From Acetatifactor muris (GTDB taxonomy: Bacteria; Bacillota; Clostridia; Lachnospirales; Lachnospiraceae): a stretch of DNA of 64,000 nucleotides. This document shows, in pieces, positions 17,474 through 26,446 of the stretch. The notes below the pieces were generated by a model that saw only the letters and a list, made by a program, of their open reading frames with translations, ran no database searches and was not told where the DNA came from. A program made the position numbers and the translations under genes. The number at the start of each line of letters is the position of its first letter. The first letter of the stretch is position 1. The stretch spans positions 305,529-369,528 of the forward strand of contig JAMPHD010000001.1 in NCBI GenBank assembly GCA_023663635.1. The letters are read 5' to 3'.

Positions 17474-18310
17474 ATGCAGTTAGGAATCAGATTACATGAC
17501 ACGAAGAAACTTCCCTTTGAGGAGCGGATCGCGGACGTGAGCGGTCTCGGATTTAAATGCGGGCATCTGGCGCTGGGGAAAGTGATCGATGAGTTCCCCA
17601 CCACGGACGAGGCGCTGACGCCGGGCCTGGCCATGTACATCAAAAATGTGTTTGCGAAAAATCATGTGGATATCGCGGTGTTGGGCTGCTATCTGAACCT
17701 GGCGAATCCCAATCCCGAGAAACTGGCGCAGATCACGCATCGCTACATGGCGCATATCCGTTTTGCCTCATGGCTGGGCTGCGGCGTGGTGGGCACGGAG
17801 ACCGGAGCCCCCAACGAGACTTACACCCATGTGCCGGAATGCCATGGGGAGGAGGCGCTTGAGACTTTTATCAAAAATTTGCGCCCCGTGGTGCGCTATG
17901 CGGAACAGATGGGTGTGGTCGTGGCCATCGAGCCCGTATGGAAACATATCGTCTGCAATCCCGCCAGGGCGAGAAGGGTGTTGGACGAGATACAGTCGCC
18001 CAATCTGCAGATCATTCTGGATCCGGTGAATCTGTTGGATATCTGTAACTATCAGGATCAGGTGCGGATCGTGGACGAGGCCATCGAGGTTCTGGGCAAG
18101 GATGTGGCCATGGTGCATCTGAAGGATTTTGTGGTGGAGGACGACAAACTCGTCTCCGTGGGCGCAGGTCTGGGCCGCATGGACTACGGCTCCGTCATTC
18201 GTTTTATGAAGGAGCGCAAGCCCTTTATCCACGCCACGCTGGAGAACACCACTCCGGAGAACAATCTTCAGGTGAAACAATTCATACAGGATCTCTATGA
18301 CAAGGCATGA
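17474..18310 (+). CDS. TIM-barrel sugar isomerase/epimerase (xylose isomerase-like)
   Basis: A 278-residue AP-endonuclease-2/xylose-isomerase-like barrel protein. Likely metal ligands are visible in order: AIEPVW (E), LDPVNLL (D), VHLKD (H) and ATLENT (E), the usual E-D-H-E set for Mn/Zn epimerases. The substrate is unknown, presumably a uronate or ketose given the GH28, uxaA and uxaB context. ATG 17474 has GGAGGT at seven bases, better than the GTG at 17459. The stop overlaps ATG 18307 of the next frame. Confidence 0.85.
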   Translation: MQLGIRLHDTKKLPFEERIADVSGLGFKCGHLALGKVIDEFPTTDEALTPGLAMYIKNVFAKNHVDIAVLGCYLNLANPNPEKLAQITHRYMAHIRFASWLGCGVVGTETGAPNETYTHVPECHGEEALETFIKNLRPVVRYAEQMGVVVAIEPVWKHIVCNPARARRVLDEIQSPNLQIILDPVNLLDICNYQDQVRIVDEAIEVLGKDVAMVHLKDFVVEDDKLVSVGAGLGRMDYGSVIRFMKERKPFIHATLENTTPENNLQVKQFIQDLYDKA

Positions 18311-18351
18311 TCCGGCATGGTTATCAGATGAAAAGATCGGATGGAAAGAAC

Positions 18352-18891
18352 ATGAAAAATTGGGGAACCAAGAGAGAAAAGAGTAGATCTGAGCCCCCAA
18401 GGCGTTTCGGGCGGTGGGGCAGAGCGGCGCTGTGGATGGCGGTCTGGGCGCTGCTTGTATGCGCGGGATGCGGGGCGGCGGAGCCTTCCGCCCCCGAGAC
18501 ACCGGCCGCGGCGTCCACGGAGATTTCCGCCCCCGAGGCGCAGGCCGCGATTTCGGAGGACGGCAGTTACACGGCCAAGGAGGACGTGGCGCTGTATCTG
18601 GAGACCTATGACAGACTGCCCGACAATTTCATCACCAAGGATGAGGCGCGGGCGCTTGGATGGGAGGGAGGTTCCCTGGAGCCCTACGCGCCGGGCATGT
18701 GCATCGGCGGGGATAAGTTCGGCAATTACGAGGGGCTGCTGCCCAAGGAGGAAGGCCGCGTCTATCGGGAATGCGACATTGACACACTGGGGGCGGACAG
18801 CCGCGGGGCCAAGCGGATCGTCTATTCCAATGACGGGCTGATCTACTATACGGGGGATCATTACGCGAGCTTTACGCTGCTGTATGAATGA
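18352..18891 (+). CDS. Barnase-family ribonuclease with lipoprotein signal
   Basis: A 179-residue protein whose residues 75-179 align well with barnase by eye: YLETYDRLPDNFITKDEA, the APGMCIGGD loop, YREC, DSRGAKRIVYS and GDHYASF. Catalytic residues would be K96, E140, R151, R155 and H170, with the same spacing as barnase K27, E73, R83, R87 and H102. Residues 24-40 form a hydrophobic signal ending LVCAGC, so it is probably exported and lipidated at C40; residues 41-72 are an Ala/Pro/Glu-rich linker. Starts at 18307 and 18328 are in frame but have poorer ribosome binding sites. It is followed by its barstar. Confidence 0.88.
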   Translation: MKNWGTKREKSRSEPPRRFGRWGRAALWMAVWALLVCAGCGAAEPSAPETPAAASTEISAPEAQAAISEDGSYTAKEDVALYLETYDRLPDNFITKDEARALGWEGGSLEPYAPGMCIGGDKFGNYEGLLPKEEGRVYRECDIDTLGADSRGAKRIVYSNDGLIYYTGDHYASFTLLYE

Positions 18892-18967
18892 CGGAGAGTT
18901 AAATATCGGCAATGCGGGCGGGAAACCATGGCGTGAAGGAAGAATCCATGGCACGGGAGGAATTATT

Positions 18968-19300
18968 ATGGCTTGGGAAGAAGAAACCACGGAACGGGAA
19001 GGGTTCTATGAATTGGATCTGCGGGATGTCCGCGACAGGGAGGAATTTCATGACCAAATCCTTCGCACCATTCCCTGTTACTCGTACTATGGCAGAAATC
19101 TGGACGCTTTTTTTGATGTGCTGAGCGCGCCGGACAGGTTGGTGGATGAGTTGGTCATTCGCAACTTTGAGGGCTTTGCGGAGGCCATGCCGGAGTACTG
19201 GACCGCATTGCGGGTCATGTGCGGGGAGGCGGAGGAGCGATGCGGCGTCCTGATCCGTTTCGAGGGGCAAAACGACGCGAAACCGGAAGAAAATCAATGA
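18968..19300 (+). CDS. Barstar-family ribonuclease inhibitor
   Basis: A 110-residue protein with the barstar core: YYGRNLDAFFDVL (residues 40-52) matches the barnase-binding helix of barstar, with both key aspartates kept (D46, D50), followed by the VIRNFEGF strand and a final LIRFEG strand. It should bind and block the ribonuclease of the preceding gene in the cytoplasm until export. ATG 18968 has GGGAGG at seven bases. It lies 76 bp after the barnase stop and 34 bp before the HerA-like gene. Confidence 0.88.
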   Translation: MAWEEETTEREGFYELDLRDVRDREEFHDQILRTIPCYSYYGRNLDAFFDVLSAPDRLVDELVIRNFEGFAEAMPEYWTALRVMCGEAEERCGVLIRFEGQNDAKPEENQ

Positions 19301-19334
19301 ATAAGGCGCTACCTGCGCGGAAATGAGGAAGACA

Positions 19335-20897
19335 ATGTATACGGACGGACAAATTTATATGGGGCTGGCGGACGGCCGGCGCGTGAATATGCAGTTGAAT
19401 ATGGCGAACCGGCACGGGCTGATCGCGGGTGCCAGCGGTACGGGCAAGACCATCACCATGAAGGCCATGGCGGAGTCCTTTTCCGATGCGGGCGTGCCGG
19501 TATTTCTGTGTGACGTGAAGGGGGATGTGTCCGGACTGGCCGAGCCGGGGGAGGCCTCCGAGAGCATGGAGAAACGCATTGACAAATTCGGCATTCGGGA
19601 AGAGTTTACCTATCAGTCCTATCCCGTGTGTTTCTGGGATATCTATCAGGAGGGAGGACATCCCGTGCGGGCCACCATCTCTGACATGGGGCCGGATATC
19701 CTCTCGAGGATCCTGGGGCTGACTCCCGCGCAGGAGGGTGTGCTGAATATTATCTTTAAGATCGCGGACGACAGGGGGCTTCTGCTCATTGATCTCAAGG
19801 ATCTGCGCACCACCATCAACTATGTGGCGGAGCACAAGGACGAGTACACGCTCTCCTACGGAAACATGTCCACCCAGTCTCTGGGCGGTATCGTGCGCGC
19901 GCTGCTGCCGTTGGAGACGCAGGGGGGAGATCTGTTCTTCGGGGAGCCGGATCTGGACATCAATGACTGGATGCGGACGGATGTGTACGGCAAGGGCATC
20001 GTGAATATCCTAAACTGTGTGAAACTGGTGCAGAATCCCACCCTCTACGCGAGCTTTCTGCTGTGGATGATGGCGGAGCTGTTCGAGAAACTGCCCGAGG
20101 CGGGGGATATGGATAAGCCGAAACTGGTATTTTTCTTTGACGAGGCGCATATGCTCTTCTCCGGCGCTCCCAAGGTGTTGGTGCAGAAGATCGAGCAGGT
20201 GGTAAAACTGGTGCGCTCCAAAGGTGTGGGCATCTATTTTGTCACCCAGAGCCCCGGGGACATTCCGGATCAGGTATTGGCGCAGCTCTCCAACAGGGTG
20301 CAGCACGCGCTGAGAGCCTATACGCCCTCGGAGCAGAAGGCCGTGAAGGTGGCGGCGCAGTCGTTCCGCGCCAATCCCGCGTTCAAGGCGGAGGATGTGA
20401 TCATGGAATTGGGCGTGGGCGAGGCCCTGACCTCTTTCCTGGACGAAAACGGTGTGCCCACCATTGCGCAGCGCACCTCCATCATCTGCCCGCAGAGCCG
20501 TATGGCGCCGGCGGACGAGGCGACCAGACAGAGCCTGATGTCGAGGGACGGCATGAACAAATACGATCAGGCCTATGACGGGACTTCCGCCTATGAGGTG
20601 CTGACGGGTCAGATGGAGCAGGAGGCCGAGGAGGAGAAACTGGCCGCCGAGCGGGCGCAGCTCGAGAAAGACAAGGAGGCCTTTGAGGCGCGCAAGGCCA
20701 AGGAGGAGGCCGCTGCCGAGAAACAGAAGGCCAAGGCCGAGGAGGATGCCCGCAAGAAAAAGGAGAAAGAGGAGGAGGCCGCCCGCAAGAAAAAGGAGAA
20801 GGCCGACGAGAGAAGAAAGAACCAGATCGAGAGACAGCTGATCAACACCGGTATGCAGGTGCTCAAGAGAGGCATCTTAAATACTTTATTTAAATAA
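19335..20897 (+). CDS. HerA-like ATPase of the DUF853 (YjgR) family
   Basis: A 520-residue P-loop ATPase: Walker A GASGTGKT at residues 32-39, Walker B LVFFFDEAH with D269, and YFVTQSPGDIPDQVLAQLSNR near the sensor region. Residues about 430-500 are a long, highly charged Glu/Ala/Lys coiled coil ending in a short basic tail. The family is annotated as HerA/FtsK-like but its biological role is not settled. ATG 19335 has AGGA six bases upstream. It probably belongs to the preceding transcript and ends at an AT-rich inverted repeat. Confidence 0.88.
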   Translation: MYTDGQIYMGLADGRRVNMQLNMANRHGLIAGASGTGKTITMKAMAESFSDAGVPVFLCDVKGDVSGLAEPGEASESMEKRIDKFGIREEFTYQSYPVCFWDIYQEGGHPVRATISDMGPDILSRILGLTPAQEGVLNIIFKIADDRGLLLIDLKDLRTTINYVAEHKDEYTLSYGNMSTQSLGGIVRALLPLETQGGDLFFGEPDLDINDWMRTDVYGKGIVNILNCVKLVQNPTLYASFLLWMMAELFEKLPEAGDMDKPKLVFFFDEAHMLFSGAPKVLVQKIEQVVKLVRSKGVGIYFVTQSPGDIPDQVLAQLSNRVQHALRAYTPSEQKAVKVAAQSFRANPAFKAEDVIMELGVGEALTSFLDENGVPTIAQRTSIICPQSRMAPADEATRQSLMSRDGMNKYDQAYDGTSAYEVLTGQMEQEAEEEKLAAERAQLEKDKEAFEARKAKEEAAAEKQKAKAEEDARKKKEKEEEAARKKKEKADERRKNQIERQLINTGMQVLKRGILNTLFK

Positions 20898-20899
20898 AG

Positions 20900-20921
20900 A
20901 CACTTTATTCAAATAAAGTGT
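20900..20921 (+). terminator. AT-rich inverted repeat after the DUF853 gene
   Basis: ACACTTTAT faces ATAAAGTGT around a short loop. There is no following T-run, so termination is uncertain. The same CTTTATT/AAATAAA motif is repeated just upstream at the gene's last codons. Confidence 0.35.
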
Positions 20922-20981
20922 GTGACACATGATAAAATGCAATAAATGTGTAATTAATATTTGTGACAAAAGGGGAGAGAG

Positions 20982-22934
20982 ATGAGAGATCGATTTCACG
21001 GAGGCCGGACGGTCCTGAGCGCGCTGCTCATGGGAGTGGCGGTCATATGGATATGTCTTGCCGGCACGGGGATAAATGCCCGGGGCGCCAACTATTTTTC
21101 ATTTGGTTCCAATGCGGAACTGCTCACGACGGGGCAGGATACCTATGACATCCAAATAACGGTCGAAAACTGGGGACCTGACTGGGAGGGAACGGCCAGA
21201 CTGGCGGTGCAGGAGAGCGCGTATTCACAGCCATCGGCCTATGACATGCCGCTTTCCCTGCCTATGGGCAGCACGAAACAGTTTACGGTCAGGGTGCCCA
21301 AGGATAGTGTGGGCAGCGAGGATGCCACCGTGAGTCTGGTCCTGTTGGACGAAGATTCCAATGAGACCTCGCGGAAAGAGTTCGGGAGATTGTTTCAGAG
21401 CAGGGAAAGGGTTCACCCTCTGGGGATATTGAGCGACAGTTATAAGGATCTGACCTGGCTGGATATGGGCGGGAGGCTGTTGTACTACCGCGGGGACAGC
21501 TATCCCATCAAACTGGTGGAGACGGATGCGACTAATCTGACGGAGATGTTGGATACCCTGGTTTTTCTGGTGATAGACGATTATGATACGAGTGTTCTCA
21601 CGGATGAGGATGTCAAAGCGATCGAACTCTGGGTGGACGGGGGAGGCATGCTGATTGTAGGGACGGGGAGCCGTGCGGAGGAAGTCCTTGACGGTTTGGA
21701 TTTTCTCGGGGTGGAGTGCCTGAACGTGTTGGAACCCGGCGATGGGAGAGCGCCCTATGACATCTCCCTGATGGCGCAGTTTGCCATGGCCGAGCTGGAT
21801 TACGGGGGAGCGTTTACGGACGCAAATTCCGGGGGATATTGCTATGTCTGTCCCATGGGGGACGGCGCGGCGGGGATCATACCCTATTCGTTGACGGAGT
21901 ATGCGCAGGTCTATAGTGCCAATTATGGGAATGATCTTGCGGACAATATTCTGGAGATGGTCGGTGATGCCTCGAGGCTCCGCTATGACATTCAGGGGAA
22001 TTCCAATAACGACGGTTATACCCTGTCCAGAATGCTCCGCTTTCTCGGGAATGGCAACAACCGCATCAGTTTCGGGATTCTCAAAGTCTTTATCGTCCTG
22101 TATGTGATCTTTGTGGGGCCGGGGCTGTATCTGATCCTGCGTCTGCTCAAAAAGAGGGATCTGTACTGGGTATTGGTGCCGGCATCGGCATTGTTGAGCG
22201 TGCTGTTGGTATTTCTGTTCGGGCGGGGATTTGAGGTGGCGAGTACCAGAGTGTACTCCGTGACGATAGAGAACCTTGCGAATCAGGGGAGCAGCAAGAC
22301 TTATCTGCACTGCTATGACGCCGGCCATGGGGAGTGGAGCCTTCGTCTGGCAGAGCATCAGGTCGCCGCAGGCCCTCATGAGATGAGCAGTTACTTCTAT
22401 GGCGACAATGAGTACTACTACCATATCCAAAGGGAGGGGGACAGGCTCGCGATCGGTATCAGGCCTTCGCAGGGATTTGAGGACAGCTACTTTGTGACCT
22501 ACCGTGACGCGGGACAGGCCTCAGGCAGTCTCAAGGTGGAGGGCATGGAGGGCGGACTCGTCTCCACACGCCTCACCAACGGAACGGATCGGGATCTGAG
22601 CTATGTGGCGGTGGTGATGGACAATTATCTGTATGTCATGCAAAATCTGCCGGCGGGGCAGTCCTGTGAAGTGTCCTATGGGCCCAAGGTCATCTATGAG
22701 AGTCACAGTCAGTTGGACAATGTGCGGGATACGTATTTCCGCAGCGTGATGCGCGAGTATCTGCACAACAGTGACGCGGATGCCCTGGCCGCGCTGGGGC
22801 TGGGGCTCTGTGAGGTATCCCCGCAGATGGCGGGTGATGAGATCCTGATCATCGGTGTGACGCAGGATTGGGACAAGGTAGTGGATGATAACTGCGGCGA
22901 GACGTCCTACGGATGTCTCTATGTGATTCAGTAG
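20982..22934 (+). CDS. Large membrane-anchored extracytoplasmic protein of the ABC/MoxR cluster
   Basis: A 650-residue protein with an N-terminal signal/anchor (about residues 10-35), an extracytoplasmic beta-rich region, and a Rossmann-like segment (residues about 190-240, LVFLVIDDYDTSVLTDEDVKAI... GGGMLIVGTG) like the glutamine-amidotransferase-like domains of DUF4350/BatA partners. Two adjacent membrane segments (about 368-390 and 398-415) and a C-terminal extracytoplasmic domain follow. No catalytic triad is evident. The start has GGGGAGAGAG. It is 9 bp before an ABC ATPase gene, so it is likely part of the same export or gliding-like complex. Confidence 0.75.
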   Translation: MRDRFHGGRTVLSALLMGVAVIWICLAGTGINARGANYFSFGSNAELLTTGQDTYDIQITVENWGPDWEGTARLAVQESAYSQPSAYDMPLSLPMGSTKQFTVRVPKDSVGSEDATVSLVLLDEDSNETSRKEFGRLFQSRERVHPLGILSDSYKDLTWLDMGGRLLYYRGDSYPIKLVETDATNLTEMLDTLVFLVIDDYDTSVLTDEDVKAIELWVDGGGMLIVGTGSRAEEVLDGLDFLGVECLNVLEPGDGRAPYDISLMAQFAMAELDYGGAFTDANSGGYCYVCPMGDGAAGIIPYSLTEYAQVYSANYGNDLADNILEMVGDASRLRYDIQGNSNNDGYTLSRMLRFLGNGNNRISFGILKVFIVLYVIFVGPGLYLILRLLKKRDLYWVLVPASALLSVLLVFLFGRGFEVASTRVYSVTIENLANQGSSKTYLHCYDAGHGEWSLRLAEHQVAAGPHEMSSYFYGDNEYYYHIQREGDRLAIGIRPSQGFEDSYFVTYRDAGQASGSLKVEGMEGGLVSTRLTNGTDRDLSYVAVVMDNYLYVMQNLPAGQSCEVSYGPKVIYESHSQLDNVRDTYFRSVMREYLHNSDADALAALGLGLCEVSPQMAGDEILIIGVTQDWDKVVDDNCGETSYGCLYVIQ

Positions 22935-22943
22935 GGGGATAAT

Positions 22944-23870
22944 ATGCTGTATATCGAGAATCTGACCAAAAAGTACGGCTCTTACACGGCGGTGGATCAT
23001 CTGACCCTGCACATCCCGGAGGGGGATCTGTTCGGGTTTATGGGGCCCAATGGCGCGGGCAAGACCACCACGATCCGCATTGTCTGCGGTCTGCTCAAGG
23101 CGGGCGGCGGCACCGTCAGGATCGGGAACACCGCGGCGGCCGTGGGGAGCAAAGAGATGAAACGCATGATCGGCTATGTGCCGGATTTCTTCGGGGTGTA
23201 TGACAATCTCAAGGTGCGGGAGTACATGGATTTCTACGGCTCCACCTACGGGATGTCCTCCCGGGACATCGCAAGGCTGACGGATGATCTGTTGGAACTG
23301 GTCAATCTGGCTGACAAGAAAGAGGTCTATGTGGACACGCTCTCCCGCGGTATGAAACAGCGGCTCTGCGTGGCGAGGGCGCTGCTGCACAACCCCAAGC
23401 TGTTGATTTTGGACGAGCCCAGTTCCGGTCTGGATCCCAGAGCCAGAGTGGAGATGAAGGAGTTGTTGAAAAATCTGCACTCCATGGGCAAGACCATCGT
23501 CATCAGCTCCCACATTCTCTCGGAACTGTCCGAGATGTGCAACAGCATCGGCATCATGAACCGCGGGCGGCTGATGGTGGCGGGCCGCATAGAGGATGTG
23601 ATGCAGCAGATCGAGGGCAGGAACCGCATCCATATCGGCGTGGCGTCGGACAGGGAGGCCGCGGTGCGGCTGTTGCAGGAGGAGGCATCCGTGAGACTGG
23701 AGTCCGTGATGGAGAACGAGATCGTTGTCTCCGGGGGCGGCACGGATGAGGAGATATCCGCGCTGATCGGACGCCTGATCCAAAATAAGGTGATATTGAC
23801 CGGATTTCACAGGGAGGAAGGCAGTCTGGAATCTCTGTTCATGCAGTTGACGGGAGGTGGCGCGCGGTGA
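22944..23870 (+). CDS. ABC transporter ATP-binding protein (ABC-2 exporter type)
   Basis: A 308-residue ATPase: Walker A GPNGAGKTT near residue 38, signature LSRGMKQRLCVARAL, Walker B LLILDEPSSGLDP and H-loop SSHILSE. The last about 80 residues are the C-terminal extension common in CcmA/NatA-like exporters. It should energise the permease encoded by the next gene, which overlaps it by 4 bp (GTGA). The preceding gene ends 9 bp upstream. The substrate is unknown. Confidence 0.93.
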   Translation: MLYIENLTKKYGSYTAVDHLTLHIPEGDLFGFMGPNGAGKTTTIRIVCGLLKAGGGTVRIGNTAAAVGSKEMKRMIGYVPDFFGVYDNLKVREYMDFYGSTYGMSSRDIARLTDDLLELVNLADKKEVYVDTLSRGMKQRLCVARALLHNPKLLILDEPSSGLDPRARVEMKELLKNLHSMGKTIVISSHILSELSEMCNSIGIMNRGRLMVAGRIEDVMQQIEGRNRIHIGVASDREAAVRLLQEEASVRLESVMENEIVVSGGGTDEEISALIGRLIQNKVILTGFHREEGSLESLFMQLTGGGAR

Positions 23871-24784
23871 AGATCAGATTGAATCCCATTGTCAAAAAGG
23901 ATATGCAGGTGTCCGCCCGCAGTATGCGCTTGAGTTGGGGACTCTTTGGCTATGAGGCGGTGCTGGCCGTGGCGTTTCTGTTGGCTCTGTCCCTCATTCA
24001 GGCGGACAGCGATTCGATATACAGTGACGGCAATATTTACAAGAGCCTGATCGCTCTTTTCCCGGTGTTGGCCATAGCGCAGGTGTGTATCGTGGCGCTG
24101 ATCATGCCGATCCTCACGGCGGGCTCCATCTCCGGGGAGAAGGAGCGACAGACCTATGAGCTGATGATGACCACCTGTATGTCCCCGTTCTCCATTGTGC
24201 TGGGGAAGATGGTGTCCTCGGTGATCCGGATCTTGTTTTATGTGGTGGCGGGGCTGCCCGTCATAGCGCTCGCTTTTGTGGCGGGGGGACTGGCCTGGAT
24301 CAATCTGTTGTATTTTGTGTTGGCCATCGTTCTTCTCTCCGTTTTTCTGGGGAGTATCGGAGTGTTCTGTTCCGCCTTTCACCGCAGATCCATCTCGGCG
24401 GTCGTCATGTCCTTCGTGATCTGTGGCGGGCTCAATGTCCTGACCTTTGTGCCGCTGATCATCCGGGCATTTCTGGGCACGGATACGGTGGGGGAGAGTA
24501 TGTTGGCGTTACTGTTCAATCCGTTCTTATTTTTTGAGGAGTTCTTTATGCTCATCATGACGGGTACCTCTCTGTTGGGGGATTCCGGGTTCAAGTTTGA
24601 CACGGACGATGTGGGCATACTGACCTATTATCTGACTTATGGCCATGTGTGGGTCTATGCCTCGGCGGTGTGTATTCTGGCCTTGTCCTTCGTCTTCCTG
24701 TTGTTGGCGGCGTGGAAGGTCAATCCCATGCACTCCTCGAGCGGCGGGAGAGTGAAACAGCGCAAGCGCAGGGTGAGCGACTGA
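23867..24784 (+). CDS. ABC-2 type permease
   Basis: A 305-residue membrane protein with six hydrophobic segments and the family motif SGEKERQTYELMMTT after the second segment, typical of the ABC-2 (NatB/GldF-like) permeases. It starts with GTG inside the stop of the ATPase gene. The basic C-terminus KQRKRRVSD is encoded by a unit that is duplicated directly downstream. Together with its ATPase and the anchored protein before it, this resembles a GldFG-like arrangement. Confidence 0.88.
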   Translation: MKIRLNPIVKKDMQVSARSMRLSWGLFGYEAVLAVAFLLALSLIQADSDSIYSDGNIYKSLIALFPVLAIAQVCIVALIMPILTAGSISGEKERQTYELMMTTCMSPFSIVLGKMVSSVIRILFYVVAGLPVIALAFVAGGLAWINLLYFVLAIVLLSVFLGSIGVFCSAFHRRSISAVVMSFVICGGLNVLTFVPLIIRAFLGTDTVGESMLALLFNPFLFFEEFFMLIMTGTSLLGDSGFKFDTDDVGILTYYLTYGHVWVYASAVCILALSFVFLLLAAWKVNPMHSSSGGRVKQRKRRVSD

Positions 24785-24862
24785 CTCCGGCGCGGCGGGA
24801 GAGTGAAGAAGGGCTCCAAGCGCAGGGTGAGCGACTGACCCGGCGCGGCGGGAGATGCGATG
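24741..24862 (+). repeat. 51-53 bp tandem duplication of a gene end and Shine-Dalgarno region
   Basis: GCGGCGGGAG starts recur at 24741, 24792 and 24845. The first two copies both carry AAGCGCAGGGTGAGCGACTGA, encoding KRRVSD-stop; the third is truncated into the start region of the next gene. Confidence 0.75.
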
Positions 24863-26422
24863 GGAACGGGATCAGGTATGGAAAAGGCTGTGGATCAGGA
24901 TATGGGTCAAAATATGGATCAAGATATAAACAATAAGGAGCGGTTCCTGGAGACCATACGCTCCTGCCGACGCAGGCTGAACGCGGCGGATCTGATCGGG
25001 AAGGCCATGGTTGCGCTCGCGATCGGCGCGGGGGCGGGCTGTCTCTTTCAGATCGGGGCCCTTGTGACGCCTTTTTACCGTGCGGGTCTCTATACGGCAT
25101 TGGCGATCCTGTCGGCGTTGGCCGCAGCATTGGTCGCAGCCTTTCTCGGACGAAAGACCATGGAGGAGACGGCGCTTATCATGGATGGCTTTGGCTTCGA
25201 GGAGCGGATCGTCACGGCCTATGGAAATCTCTCGGGCGAAGGGATGCCAACGGGAACGCCGTCCGGAATGCAGACGCTGCCCGGGGCGCAGATGCCGTCC
25301 GGAACGCAGACGCTGCCCGGGATGCCGGCGTCGGCGCGGACGATGATCGAAATGCAGCGGGAGGATGCCATGCGGGAGCTCGCCGCGCATAAGGATCGGA
25401 TTCGGATCCCGTTTTGGCCGCCCCTAAAGCGGATTCTTGCGGTTTCCGCGATCTGCCTGATCCTCTTGGGGCTGATCCTGACGCCCTCCGCGGCCAAGGA
25501 CCGCGCGCGGGAACTCCATGACATCAGAGAGGAAGCAAAAGAGAAGGAGCAGGAGATAGAGGAGGTCGTGGAGACTCTGGAGGAATTGGCGCAGGAAGAA
25601 CTGACGCCGGAGCAACAGGCGGCGCTGCAGGAGATGATAGAGAGTCTGCAGTCCTCCATGGCGGAGTATGAGCAGACGGATACCGTCGAGGGTCTCAGCA
25701 CGGCGGGGGAGAAACTGGATTATAAATATCAGGATATGAGCAGTCAGCTCTCTGCGCTTGCTGAAATGATGCAGAGCGGTGCCGCGGCGTCTGAGGCCTC
25801 CGCGGCATCCATGCAGGCCATGGCGGACAAATTGCGCGAGATGAGCGGTATGGAATCTCCCGGGGGAGAGTTGGCCTCCAATCCGAATGCCGGCCCAAAT
25901 GCAGGACAGAACGGTCAGAGCGGTCAGAATGCCGATCCGAACGGTTCGGAGGAGCAGGGCGGCAAGGACGGACAGGGCGGCGGAGAGAATCCGGGAACCG
26001 GAGACGGACAGGGCGGCTCGCAAAGTCAGGGAGACCCGGGAGATCAGGGCAGCGGCGGAGAGTCCGGAGACGGGCAGGGCGGCCAAGCGGGCGGTGAGCA
26101 TGGGCAGGGCGGCCTGTCGGATCAGGGCAGCGGCGGCGATCCCGGCGATGGCAGAGGGACCGGCAGCGGCAGCGCGCCCCATGATTATGTCAGCATTCCC
26201 AATGAGATCGCCGACAGCGGCAATCTCACCGGAATTGCCGGGAATCATGACGATTCGGAATTTTTCCGCGCGCAGGGGGGCTTAAGTTGGGAGGGGACGC
26301 ACATGTCTCCCGAGGCCGTGATCGGCAGCTATGAACGAAATGCCTACGAGGGCATCGCCGCGGGGCGGTATCCCGGCGGCATGGAAGATGTGATCAAGGA
26401 GTATTTTTCGGGATTTAATTAA
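24860..26422 (+). CDS. Membrane protein with coiled coil and long Gly/Gln/Asp-rich linker
   Basis: A 520-residue protein. Two membrane segments (about residues 48-70 and 74-95), a third at about 193-212, a Glu-rich coiled coil (215-320), then a strongly biased G/Q/N/D/S-rich stretch (about 340-445), and a short conserved-looking C-terminus ending IAAGRYPGGMEDVIKEYFSGFN. It resembles the DUF4175-like proteins that sit beside MoxR/DUF58/vWA genes; the exact family is uncertain. A short repeat (MQTLPG...MPSGTQTLPG) is also visible near residues 135-155. The gene is 75 bp after the permease and 24 bp before moxR. Confidence 0.75.
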   Translation: MGTGSGMEKAVDQDMGQNMDQDINNKERFLETIRSCRRRLNAADLIGKAMVALAIGAGAGCLFQIGALVTPFYRAGLYTALAILSALAAALVAAFLGRKTMEETALIMDGFGFEERIVTAYGNLSGEGMPTGTPSGMQTLPGAQMPSGTQTLPGMPASARTMIEMQREDAMRELAAHKDRIRIPFWPPLKRILAVSAICLILLGLILTPSAAKDRARELHDIREEAKEKEQEIEEVVETLEELAQEELTPEQQAALQEMIESLQSSMAEYEQTDTVEGLSTAGEKLDYKYQDMSSQLSALAEMMQSGAAASEASAASMQAMADKLREMSGMESPGGELASNPNAGPNAGQNGQSGQNADPNGSEEQGGKDGQGGGENPGTGDGQGGSQSQGDPGDQGSGGESGDGQGGQAGGEHGQGGLSDQGSGGDPGDGRGTGSGSAPHDYVSIPNEIADSGNLTGIAGNHDDSEFFRAQGGLSWEGTHMSPEAVIGSYERNAYEGIAAGRYPGGMEDVIKEYFSGFN

Positions 26423-26446
26423 AATTACCATAGGAGGCATAGGGAT

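Noticed and set aside
20925..20981. Promoter directly before the 650-residue membrane protein gene
   Set aside because: TAATAT at 20955 has no acceptable -35 box at 16-18 bp, so a promoter cannot be claimed although the gap is AT-rich.
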